Shown one piece after another: positions 25,342 through 32,780 of a DNA stretch of 64,000 bases; position 1 is the stretch's first letter; every line of letters starts with the position of its first letter. This stretch comes from Muribaculaceae bacterium (lineage in GTDB: Bacteria; Bacteroidota; Bacteroidia; Bacteroidales; Muribaculaceae), in contig JAMPAX010000001.1 in NCBI GenBank assembly GCA_023667015.1, forward strand, positions 297,443 through 361,442, in the 5' to 3' direction. Both the position numbers and the translations under genes were made by a program. The notes below the pieces were generated by a model. That model searched no databases. It was not told the origin of the DNA and saw nothing but the letters and a program-made list of their open reading frames with translations.

Positions 25342-26282
25342 TTTGAGGAGGTGATGTAAGCTTTATAAGAGTCTATGAAGCGGGAAAAAGCCGGGATTTT
25401 CATCAGACCCTGTTCGAAGAGCAATATCCCAATAATGCTCACAGCGATGCCACCCAACACATCAATAATATAATGGTGGGAGGTATATACAGCTGTAGAC
25501 CATATGCCGAGAGTGACGACACCCAAGGCAATTTTCCATGCCAGAGGAGACTTTGAGCGCAAAGCATAGATGAATGCCACGAAAGTATAGGCACTATGCA
25601 GAGAGGGCAACGCCGCAAACACATTACTGTTTCGAGCATAGAGGCCATCGAAGACAGAGAGCCCGGTCATAGCATCGAAAGCACCAAGACCCGCCACCTC
25701 ACCATGGGTACCGGGCACCACCTCGAAGCCATGATAAGCGACATACCAGGGCGGGGCGGCCGGATGAATATAATATATAGCGAAGCCAATAAGATTGACC
25801 AGCAAAAAGACGATAGCAAAGTGCAGATATGGGCCCTTCTTCCCGGAGAAATAGAGATACAAGCCGAAAGCCACCGGTAGCGGCACCCAGCAGAGATAAA
25901 AGATACCGGCAAAGAAATCAGCCGGTAGAGAAGTATGAAGGGCAAAGAACTCATTCGGAGTCAGCACGCCGGAAGCAGTAGAGATTCCGAACAGCGACTT
26001 CTCCATATTATAAATTCCGGCGACATCTACAGGATTCACCTCATAATTAGGGAGGAGATTCATCCAATCGTAGGAGATAGCGAAGACGATAAAAGGGAGG
26101 AGAGCCACCGTCAGACGCCTCGTATCCGGAGCAATAAAAAACAGCGCGGCTATAAGAAGCCCCATAAAGAGATGCTCCACGCGGAAACCTATAAAGAAAC
26201 CGGTGACCAGAAGCCAGACTGCCAAGGCTATCAGACAGCTCCAGGTTTCGCGGGCAGTAGCCCTATTTGAATGATTAATCAC
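25332..26282 (-). CDS. PAP2-superfamily membrane protein, candidate inositol phosphorylceramide synthase
   Basis: A 316-residue integral membrane protein with about eight hydrophobic segments. The C-terminal half carries PAP2-type motifs: ALPSLHSAYTF (PSLHS) near residue 223 and STAVYTSHHYIIDVLGG (SxxYxxHHYxxDV) near 262. This HHYxxDV form resembles eukaryotic inositol phosphorylceramide synthase/AUR1-type PAP2 proteins. The known Bacteroides inositol-lipid cluster (BT_1522-1526) contains such a gene next to the phosphatidylinositol-phosphate synthase. The start codon is GTG (26282); no upstream ATG is available in frame. It is last in a four-gene operon with pgpA, gtrA-like and the CDP-alcohol transferase. 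Confidence 0.85.
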   Translation of the reverse strand: MINHSNRATARETWSCLIALAVWLLVTGFFIGFRVEHLFMGLLIAALFFIAPDTRRLTVALLPFIVFAISYDWMNLLPNYEVNPVDVAGIYNMEKSLFGISTASGVLTPNEFFALHTSLPADFFAGIFYLCWVPLPVAFGLYLYFSGKKGPYLHFAIVFLLVNLIGFAIYYIHPAAPPWYVAYHGFEVVPGTHGEVAGLGAFDAMTGLSVFDGLYARNSNVFAALPSLHSAYTFVAFIYALRSKSPLAWKIALGVVTLGIWSTAVYTSHHYIIDVLGGIAVSIIGILLFEQGLMKIPAFSRFIDSYKAYITSSNNS

Positions 26283-26307
26283 GACCTTAATTCAATCTAA
26301 AAATTAC

Positions 26308-27030
26308 TCAACAACTCTTCCTCTCCACAACTCTTCCAATCATATGGCGCTTACAGTGAGCTATACGGGCAAAGGCAGTAAGATTAGCGAAGACTGCGAT
26401 AATAGAGACTGACACAAGGAGGATTACGAATGGAGCAGACCAGCCGGTAGAGAGATCATCGCAACATTGACCAACGATGCCGGCGAGAACCACACCAAGG
26501 GTTAGTGTCACAACTCTTTCGGGACGTTGCATAAATCCGATCTTGCACTCAATACCGAGACCCTCAGCTCTGGCTCTGACATAGCTGACCATCAGGGAGC
26601 CGACAAGGGCGAGGAAGGCTACTACAGCCGCAATCTCATGACCCGTCTGAAGGAAAAAGAAGATGACGCCACCGAGATTGAAGAGCTCGCAATAGCGGTC
26701 GAGGATAGAGTCGTACATCGCTCCGAAAGAAGAGACCATATTGCCAAGGCGGGCCACCTGTCCATCAATCATGTCGAACAGAGAAAAGCCCACCATCAGG
26801 CAAGCTGCCAGAGTCAACATCCACCACTCCACAGGGTTATTATCTGAAGCTCGATATCCGGCCACGACCATCACGGCGGCTGCGGCAATCTGGCCTAAAC
26901 AGCCAATGGTAGTGACCATATTTGGAGTGAAACCGATACGTATAAGCAGACGGACAAAGGGATTTATGATCTTATATATACCCTGTTGGATAGAATCTCG
27001 TCCGGACTTTGCTTCTTTCTTGATATCCAT
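26308..27030 (-). CDS. CDP-alcohol phosphatidyltransferase, candidate phosphatidylinositol-phosphate synthase
   Basis: A 240-residue membrane enzyme that joins a CDP-lipid to an alcohol. The complete family signature D-x2-DGx2ARx8Gx3Dx3D is present as DMIDGQVARLGNM..FGAMYDSILDR (about residues 86-113), with about five membrane helices after a cytoplasmic N terminus. Its likely acceptor is inositol 1-phosphate: an inositol-1-phosphate synthase is in the window and a PgpA-type phosphatase and PAP2 protein share its operon, as in the Bacteroides inositol-lipid cluster. Glycerol phosphate or another acceptor remains possible. The start at 27030 is preferred over 27060, which lies inside the upstream gene; the two genes are one base apart. 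Confidence 0.9.
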   Translation of the reverse strand: MDIKKEAKSGRDSIQQGIYKIINPFVRLLIRIGFTPNMVTTIGCLGQIAAAAVMVVAGYRASDNNPVEWWMLTLAACLMVGFSLFDMIDGQVARLGNMVSSFGAMYDSILDRYCELFNLGGVIFFFLQTGHEIAAVVAFLALVGSLMVSYVRARAEGLGIECKIGFMQRPERVVTLTLGVVLAGIVGQCCDDLSTGWSAPFVILLVSVSIIAVFANLTAFARIAHCKRHMIGRVVERKSC

Positions 27031-27031
27031 A

Positions 27032-27568
27032 TTATTTATTCTTTTTGTAAGTATGGCCAAATCCGAAGAGATCTACAAAGCGGATAGCATACTTATCGAA
27101 GGGATTGACACGATATACGAAGTAACGTTGGAGCAGGAAGTTCCATGCCCAAGAGACAATCAGAGCTACAAACAGACGGGCAGCAAGGAAGAAGCCATCC
27201 TTCTTGAAACCGATAGTTTCAAGCCAGTCCCAGTCGTTGATAAGATAATATAAGAACTGAGTGCCAAAAGAATTGAGCAGAAGCGAGCCGACCCAAACCA
27301 GAGCATACTTCACCACGACAGCACGCCAGTCGCACCCCTCAGCATGGAAAGTGAACCGATAATTGATAATACAATTGACGATACCTCCGGCTACAGCACC
27401 AAGAGCCGTAGAGAGAAACGGGGTGAGCCCCACGAGGGAGAAAAAGATAAAAGAAACGGCAGTGTCGGTCCAACCGGAAGCTTGGGAAGAAACAGCCGAC
27501 CTTAAGAAGGTGAAGATGAAATTATCATTATGCAGCAGGTTATCGCCTACTTTATTAAGCTTTTTCAT
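27032..27568 (-). CDS. GtrA-like four-helix membrane protein
   Basis: A 178-residue membrane protein of the GtrA family. It has the N-terminal FLRSAVSSQASGWTDTAVSFIFF region, four hydrophobic segments and the GGIVNCIINYRFTF motif (N-Y-x-x-N-F-x-W/F-like), then a helix at ARLFVALIVSWAWNFLLQRYFVY. GtrA proteins are thought to flip undecaprenyl-linked sugars or act as accessory translocation proteins. Sitting between pgpA and the CDP-alcohol transferase with overlaps or minimal gaps, it may move an inositol-lipid precursor or glycan-lipid, which is inference. Its first codons overlap pgpA by four bases. Confidence 0.87.
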   Translation of the reverse strand: MKKLNKVGDNLLHNDNFIFTFLRSAVSSQASGWTDTAVSFIFFSLVGLTPFLSTALGAVAGGIVNCIINYRFTFHAEGCDWRAVVVKYALVWVGSLLLNSFGTQFLYYLINDWDWLETIGFKKDGFFLAARLFVALIVSWAWNFLLQRYFVYRVNPFDKYAIRFVDLFGFGHTYKKNK

Positions 27569-28095
27569 GAGACCAGAAAAAAATTCAGAGCCAAGAGGAT
27601 AAAGACAGAATATATACCGGCGAGAATATCGTCGGCCATCATGCCATACCCTCCCGGGAGGTTTTCGAGTCGTCGGATTCCGAGGGGTTTAAAGATATCG
27701 AAATATCGGAACAACGCCAGAGAAAGGGGAATCTCCCACCACGGGCAGCCTGCAACACCGGCAGAAAGGGGGAGCAGAGAAAACCACTGTCCCACAGTCT
27801 CATCAGCGCAAGCCACAACCGGATCCTTCCCCCAATACTTTTCTGCCACGCCGGAGGCCCAAGTTCCGGCAATAGTCAGCGCCAAAGCAGCACCGAGGGT
27901 AGACCAGAAGATGACCGACGGAGAAGCCCGGAGATATAGAGGGAGCCACAGCAGAATTGCGAAGATAGCGCCCCAGGTACCGGGAGCCACAGGAAGATAC
28001 CCTACACCGAGGGATGTAGCAATCAGCCTGGGAAACATAGGGAGAGGTTTTCCCGTAATATTTTTTGGCCATCGAGCCTTGGGATTAAAATTCAT
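27565..28095 (-). CDS. PgpA-type phosphatidyl-phosphate phosphatase
   Basis: A 176-residue membrane phosphatase of the phosphatidylglycerophosphatase A family. Visible features are SLGVGYLPVAPGTWGA (about residue 28), the acidic ADETVGQWFSLLPLS segment (about 98), LFRYFDIFKPLGIRRLENLPGGYGMMADDILAGI, which contains the family's FD-K-P and DD motifs, and a C-terminal helix. In E. coli it makes phosphatidylglycerol; in the Bacteroides inositol cluster the relative removes phosphate from phosphatidylinositol phosphate. First gene of the operon. An internal ATG at 28038 (MFPRLIATSLG) would give the more usual short N terminus; 28095 is the first available. Confidence 0.88.
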   Translation of the reverse strand: MNFNPKARWPKNITGKPLPMFPRLIATSLGVGYLPVAPGTWGAIFAILLWLPLYLRASPSVIFWSTLGAALALTIAGTWASGVAEKYWGKDPVVACADETVGQWFSLLPLSAGVAGCPWWEIPLSLALFRYFDIFKPLGIRRLENLPGGYGMMADDILAGIYSVFILLALNFFLVS

Positions 28096-28100
28096 CTGCG

Positions 28101-28140
28101 ATAAGTAGCGTTCAATTTAAATTCAAACATTCTGCTTAAG
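28101..28140. repeat. AT-rich palindromic intergenic element, copy before pgpA
   Basis: ATAAGTAGCGTTCAATTTAA and, on the far side, AACATTCTGCTTAAG form imperfect arms around an AATTTAAATT core, matching the copies at 4892 and 56454. Confidence 0.65.
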
Positions 28141-28229
28141 CGATTACCGGCAAAACGCGAAGAATCGGGATTTCGGGGAAATTATCAAGCAAAATTAACA
28201 TTTTTTTTCAAACCCACAAAATTTAAGAT

Positions 28230-28290
28230 CCGAAGAGCACGAAGAGCCGAAGAGCACGAAGAGCCGAAGAGCACGAAGAGCCGAAGCCCC
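28230..28290. repeat. 17-bp tandem repeat, GAAGAGCACGAAGAGCC
   Basis: Three to four copies of a 17-base unit built from GAAGAGC, between the SusF-like gene and pgpA. Confidence 0.85.
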
Positions 28291-28336
28291 TCCCCGACCC
28301 TCACGGGTTTCATCAGGTTTCATCTTGAGGAGAAAT

Positions 28337-28372
28337 GAAAAGGAGGAGGGTGCCGGTTTGGCACCCTCCTCC
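28337..28372 (-). terminator. Terminator of the SusCDEF operon
   Basis: A perfect 13-bp GC-rich stem (28342-28354 with 28360-28372), followed on the minus strand by TTTTC. Confidence 0.88.
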
Positions 28373-28425
28373 GGTTTGGTATTGGGGAGAAGCAATTACT
28401 GCTTCTCTATTTTTGCATTTCGGAA

Positions 28426-29931
28426 TTACTTCTTCACTACTGTTGCTGTCCAGGGATGCTTGGAGACATCGAGACGGACATGGTAGGTTCCGGCCTCATC
28501 TACTGCGATGTTTTCGCCACCTGTAGTCAGGTCTGAGAGGCTTCCTCCGAGGTTGATATCCCAGTTATCGTTCATACGGAACTTGAACGCTCCGGGTTCA
28601 CTGAAGGTCACATCTCCTTCCCAGATTGTGAACGCTGTAGGATTCTGCGGAAGAGCTGTGAGAGCTACGTCCTTCGATGTATCCCAACCATTGTAGGTGC
28701 CTGAGAGGAAGATATCCTTGATATAGGTAGCAGAGTATGTCAACTTGACGATGTTGGCATCAATCCAGTAGAGACCTCTGGAAGTACCGGGCTGAGGAAT
28801 ACCCACCTTGTTGGCAGCGTTAAGGCTTGTATTCTTGGCAACCTGAGCGAGAGTACCCTCACCCTCACCATTCATGAAACAAACATCACGGAAATTATTG
28901 GTTGTAGTCAACGCCCAGAATCCGGAGATATAGGCAAAACCGGAATAGTTGATATAATCCTTAGTAGTTAGAGTCTGGCAGCTACGAGTGAAGTTGGAGT
29001 TATTACCTGTGCAGGGTACCCAGAGCTGTTCGTAGGCAAGAGTAATAGTATAGACCTTAGTCTGCATATTGACCTCGATCTTGTAAGGACCGGCCTTATC
29101 GATCTTCAGAGGATCGCCACCCTCAACGAGGCGACCGCTGACGGCAGTCGCGTCAGAACCATTAACTACGCCATAGACGATAGAGGGTTTCTCAGTCGGA
29201 CAGATATTGAAGGTGAATCCGGCTGTAGCTTGCTCTTCAGTGACTGTGATAACGCCGGAGAATACGGGATCATCATAGATATGTTTGTCAGATCCATGCA
29301 TCATAGCGATACCTTCAGCCACAGTGCCATTACCGATTTGCGGGCCATAGATAGTATAAGCGGGATAAACATCGAGCTTGAGGTCTACGGGAGTGACATT
29401 CACCTTGCGAGAGGGCCACCACTGCTGACCGTTGTATTCGAGGATATTAGCCTGAGAGCCATCCTGAATAAACATATTGTAGCGCATGTAAAGTTCCTTG
29501 GCAGCAGGAGCATTGCCATATAGCTTTACGAAAGCCTCTTCAACGAGGTTGCCCTCAACGTAAGCCTGCATGGCACGCACAGGGTTTTCCACACCCTCAG
29601 AAGCCGCGTTCGCGCCATCCACTACAGCGGAAGTATACTGAATTTCCTGGGGATGCTCGAACTTATCATCGGTAGCAATTTGAAGAGTACCGGAGATAAC
29701 GGCAGCGGCGGGGAAATTGCTGTTCATAGCAATATCCATGATCGGGATATTGACATTTTGGTAATTATTCAGGTCGAGGGAACCGCCGAGCAAATCCGCA
29801 GTAGCCACGCCATTAGAAGCCACTACCACGGGGGGCTGATTGACCTGCATGATGCCCAAGTCGGAGTCATCGTCACAGGCGGTGAACGCAACGCCGAGGG
29901 CAACAGTCATTAATATAAGTGATTTTTTCAT
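28426..29931 (-). CDS. SusF-like surface glycan-binding lipoprotein
   Basis: A 501-residue lipoprotein with lipobox AFTAC and Asp residues right after it (CDDDSD), which in Bacteroidetes favours surface export. The region to about residue 160 resembles the SusE/SusF N-terminal FN3-like domain. Then come repeated beta-sandwich modules of similar length that carry YKIEVNMQTKVYTITLAYEQLW and FLSGTYNGWDTSKDVALTAL with RMNDNWDINLGGS, resembling starch-binding modules of SusE and SusF with aromatic Trp at the binding face. Last gene of the operon. It is inferred to hold glycan at the cell surface; ligand identity is not shown. Confidence 0.82.
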   Translation of the reverse strand: MKKSLILMTVALGVAFTACDDDSDLGIMQVNQPPVVVASNGVATADLLGGSLDLNNYQNVNIPIMDIAMNSNFPAAAVISGTLQIATDDKFEHPQEIQYTSAVVDGANAASEGVENPVRAMQAYVEGNLVEEAFVKLYGNAPAAKELYMRYNMFIQDGSQANILEYNGQQWWPSRKVNVTPVDLKLDVYPAYTIYGPQIGNGTVAEGIAMMHGSDKHIYDDPVFSGVITVTEEQATAGFTFNICPTEKPSIVYGVVNGSDATAVSGRLVEGGDPLKIDKAGPYKIEVNMQTKVYTITLAYEQLWVPCTGNNSNFTRSCQTLTTKDYINYSGFAYISGFWALTTTNNFRDVCFMNGEGEGTLAQVAKNTSLNAANKVGIPQPGTSRGLYWIDANIVKLTYSATYIKDIFLSGTYNGWDTSKDVALTALPQNPTAFTIWEGDVTFSEPGAFKFRMNDNWDINLGGSLSDLTTGGENIAVDEAGTYHVRLDVSKHPWTATVVKK

Positions 29932-30009
29932 TTGAATCTTTGGTTTTAAAACTCTAAACTCTAAACTGCCGGTTTCTGATTTAAACCGGAAACCGGAGTT
30001 TTGTATTTA

Positions 30010-30969
30010 TCACTCTGCGGGGGGAACATATCCGGGTTCAGCGCGGAAAGTCACCTTCATGTCAATCATATTGACAGTAATGCGCATCCAGCCGCCTTCG
30101 AAGTTCTGGATACTCCAGTTACCCTTACCCTGAGTACAGCTACCGTTATAGATACCTTCATCCATCTCTACGGACTGGTTGTCGCCATCATTAGCAGCAG
30201 CACCCACAGAGGGGAGAGAGCCGTCGGAGCCCCAGTCGCCGAGTTCAGTATAGAAACGGAAACCGGTCTTAGCCTGGTCGGCAGTCATGTTGATGTAGCC
30301 CTCATATATCTGCGAGCCGATTTCAGTTTCAATCAGAGCGACGGTAGTATCAGTGCCTTTAACATCCCAACCCTGGTAGTCACCGATAACGTAGAGTTCA
30401 CCGGGTTTAGGCACAACGAAATAGGGTTTCACGCTATTAAGGGTAATGACATTCGAGAGAATGTAGGAATAGGGAACATATCCTGTCAGAGAAGCCGGAT
30501 CAGCCACGTAAGCAGCAACGCGGACATACACGCGAACAGCATTAGGATTGAAGAGAGCCTCATCTTCCGGCTCCTGAATACCCATCAGAGAGCACATGGC
30601 AGTAGCCATCTCTACATCCTTGACGGTAATGATACTCTGAGTGTTGACAGTCTTAAGGATATAATAAGTATCGGGGATCATGACACCCGGATTTTCGGGG
30701 TCTTCCTTCTCCTTCCATTCGTTGGTCAGAGATACCTGTACCTGATACTGAGTGGGGGTAGCCACACCGTAATCGGGCTGGCCGCTTGTGGTCAGTTCGA
30801 TAGTGCCATCAGCAGACAGATAGTAAGTATAATTGTTCATGGCAGGTGCGTACAGCTCGAAAGAGTCAGCCTTCGGAGTCTCCAGGCGGGGCTGGGTGTC
30901 GTCCTTACAGCCTGTCAGAGCCAAAGCCATCATAGGGAGCAACGCTGCCGTCAATGCTAATTTATTCAT
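30010..30969 (-). CDS. SusE-domain surface lipoprotein
   Basis: A 319-residue lipoprotein with lipobox LTGC followed by KDD. It has a SusE-type N-terminal domain (residues about 30-150, TPKADSFELYAP..) and a C-terminal binding module with GELYVIGDYQGWDVKGTDTTVAL and RFYTELGDWGSDGSLPS, parallel to the module in the next gene. It lies 48 bases after susD and 78 bases before the SusF-like gene, in the order SusC-D-E-F of the starch system. Expected to be on the outer leaflet helping the SusCD pair recruit glycan. Confidence 0.87.
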   Translation of the reverse strand: MNKLALTAALLPMMALALTGCKDDTQPRLETPKADSFELYAPAMNNYTYYLSADGTIELTTSGQPDYGVATPTQYQVQVSLTNEWKEKEDPENPGVMIPDTYYILKTVNTQSIITVKDVEMATAMCSLMGIQEPEDEALFNPNAVRVYVRVAAYVADPASLTGYVPYSYILSNVITLNSVKPYFVVPKPGELYVIGDYQGWDVKGTDTTVALIETEIGSQIYEGYINMTADQAKTGFRFYTELGDWGSDGSLPSVGAAANDGDNQSVEMDEGIYNGSCTQGKGNWSIQNFEGGWMRITVNMIDMKVTFRAEPGYVPPAE

Positions 30970-31017
30970 ATTGATGAATTATCTTAGAATTAGACTTCTT
31001 TTTTTATTATCCGGGGA

Positions 31018-32757
31018 TTAATTATATCCCTCATTCTGTTTGTAGGTAGAACTGTAGGAATTGATTACCTGAGAAGGAATCGGATACAAGTTCATGTAGG
31101 AAGGCAGGTCGGCACCCAGAGGGATGTTGCGCTTCCAGTTCCAGGTATATCCGCTGGTGAACTGATTGTAACGCACCAGGTCGGTACGGCGGTTGTTCTC
31201 CCAGTAGAGCTCACGGCAACGCTCATCGAGGATATTGGCGAGAGTAAGTTCGGAAGTACCGAAGGTAGGCACACCGGCGCGTGAGCGGATATAGTTGACA
31301 TACTTCATAGCAGTTTCGCGGTCCCCCACATTTCCGCGCAGGTGGGCCTCAGCAGCGGTGAGGTAGATTTCAGCCAGACGTATTACGGGGAGGTCAGTAT
31401 TAGCGAAAGTAGCGTTGGCAGCGATACCATAGTTCTTGGAGGAATCATCGTTGCCCTTAACGCCAACGCGGTTCAAGCCGGTAGCATCGTCAATCCAGCG
31501 GGGCATAGTACCATCATCGTTGCAGTTCACGTTGGTGAACTTCACGGGTACGTAGCCATGCTTGTAGGTCGAGAAGTCATTATTAGTGATAGTGAAGCCA
31601 TCGAGGTCCGTCATCCAGAGATAGGTACGTGCATCGGAGCTTACACCGTTTTTAAAATGAAACTTCTCAGAGAACTGCTGGCGAGCATGCATACATGTCC
31701 ACTGACCGTTGATACCATACCATTCGGGAGTAGCGGTAGTCTGGTCGGAGATAGAAGCAAGCAGAAGGAACGTAGAGCCGCCGTAGCTTTCAGTCAGCTG
31801 ATAGCTGTAGGGGATATTCCAGAGAGACTCATTCTGGTCAGCCAGAGAACCACCGGGAGCGAACATGTCATTGTTAGCGCAGAACAGAGAGAGATAATCC
31901 TTGGCAAGACCATGGTTATCGTTGACATCATGGCGGTCAATGATAGCCTTGCAGTGGTCCCAGCACTTCTGCCATTGGGCAGTACCGGTATATACCTCAG
32001 CGTTCAGATAGAACTTGCAGAGGAGAGCCTCAACAGCATCCTTACCGATACGGCCATAGACGGGAGTAGTGGAGGGGAACTTGGTCAGAACATCTTCAAG
32101 GTCAGCTACAACAGTATTGAAGAGCTCAGCACGTGTCATCTGGGGAGGTTCCTGGCCTGTCACCTGAGAGTCCCAAGCGTAGGCAGCATTGCCGAAGATA
32201 TCGATAACGTAGAAATAGCTAAGGTCGCGAAGAGCACGGGCCTCGAGAACGAACTGGTCGATTTCAGCTTGAGAGATAGCTTTTTCGCCCTCGCCACCAA
32301 CGGGAACATCGTATGTGCCAAGATTGCGGGTAAGACGGATAAAGTCATTGCAAATCGCAATATGGCAATAAAGACGGGAATAAGTACCAAACACGTTTTC
32401 ATTATTGGTACCCCAAGTAGCAGTCACGAGGTCGAACACGCCGGAGTCCTTCCAAATCCAGGAGCACTCATCGGTAGGGAACTCATTGAGCATAAAGATA
32501 GCACGACTCCAGCAGCTACGGCCATTATCGAGGCCGGAGATATCGGATTCCCCGGCACCGCCCTGACCGGAGATAGCAATACCGGAATAGCACTTACCCA
32601 TAGCGCCGCTAATATATTCCCGGGGATTTTCCTTGAACTCAGCGGGAGTCAGCGTACGGGAGTCAGCGGGGAGCTGGTCGAGGTCACCCACGCAAGAGGT
32701 AAGACCCATGGTAGCCAGCGCGCCGCAGATTAAAAATCTATTGATATATGATTTCAT
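31018..32757 (-). CDS. SusD/RagB-type nutrient-binding lipoprotein
   Basis: A 579-residue outer-membrane lipoprotein (signal ends in LTSC), the lid of the SusCD transporter. The TPR-rich helices and the RagB/SusD C-terminal region are visible (LPVIRLAEIYLTAAEAHLR, YVNYIRSRAGVP, ILDERCRELYWENNRRTDLVRYNQF). The last signature, ERxxELxxExxRxxDLxRW, is the family's best-known motif. It directly follows susC by 23 bases. The predicted ligand is a glycan or glycoconjugate; without an enzyme in the locus the substrate cannot be named. Confidence 0.96.
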   Translation of the reverse strand: MKSYINRFLICGALATMGLTSCVGDLDQLPADSRTLTPAEFKENPREYISGAMGKCYSGIAISGQGGAGESDISGLDNGRSCWSRAIFMLNEFPTDECSWIWKDSGVFDLVTATWGTNNENVFGTYSRLYCHIAICNDFIRLTRNLGTYDVPVGGEGEKAISQAEIDQFVLEARALRDLSYFYVIDIFGNAAYAWDSQVTGQEPPQMTRAELFNTVVADLEDVLTKFPSTTPVYGRIGKDAVEALLCKFYLNAEVYTGTAQWQKCWDHCKAIIDRHDVNDNHGLAKDYLSLFCANNDMFAPGGSLADQNESLWNIPYSYQLTESYGGSTFLLLASISDQTTATPEWYGINGQWTCMHARQQFSEKFHFKNGVSSDARTYLWMTDLDGFTITNNDFSTYKHGYVPVKFTNVNCNDDGTMPRWIDDATGLNRVGVKGNDDSSKNYGIAANATFANTDLPVIRLAEIYLTAAEAHLRGNVGDRETAMKYVNYIRSRAGVPTFGTSELTLANILDERCRELYWENNRRTDLVRYNQFTSGYTWNWKRNIPLGADLPSYMNLYPIPSQVINSYSSTYKQNEGYN

Positions 32758-32780
32758 AAGAATTCAGATATAAGGTGATT

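Larger units (their letters stand above)
28096..28425. other. Intergenic region: palindromic element copy, simple repeat, terminator
   Basis: No gene seen. It contains a copy of the AT-rich palindromic element (28101-28140), an AT-rich stretch, a GAAGAGCACGAAGAGCC repeat block (28230-28290) and the SusF-like gene's terminator (28337-28372). Confidence 0.8.

Noticed and set aside
30001-30960. Long plus-strand frame of 319 codons opposite the SusE-like gene
   Set aside because: It is the antisense shadow of a gene with a clear signal peptide and family motifs.
31342-32733. Plus-strand frame of 463 codons opposite susD
   Set aside because: Antisense shadow of susD; the long frame results from codon bias, and no motif is seen.
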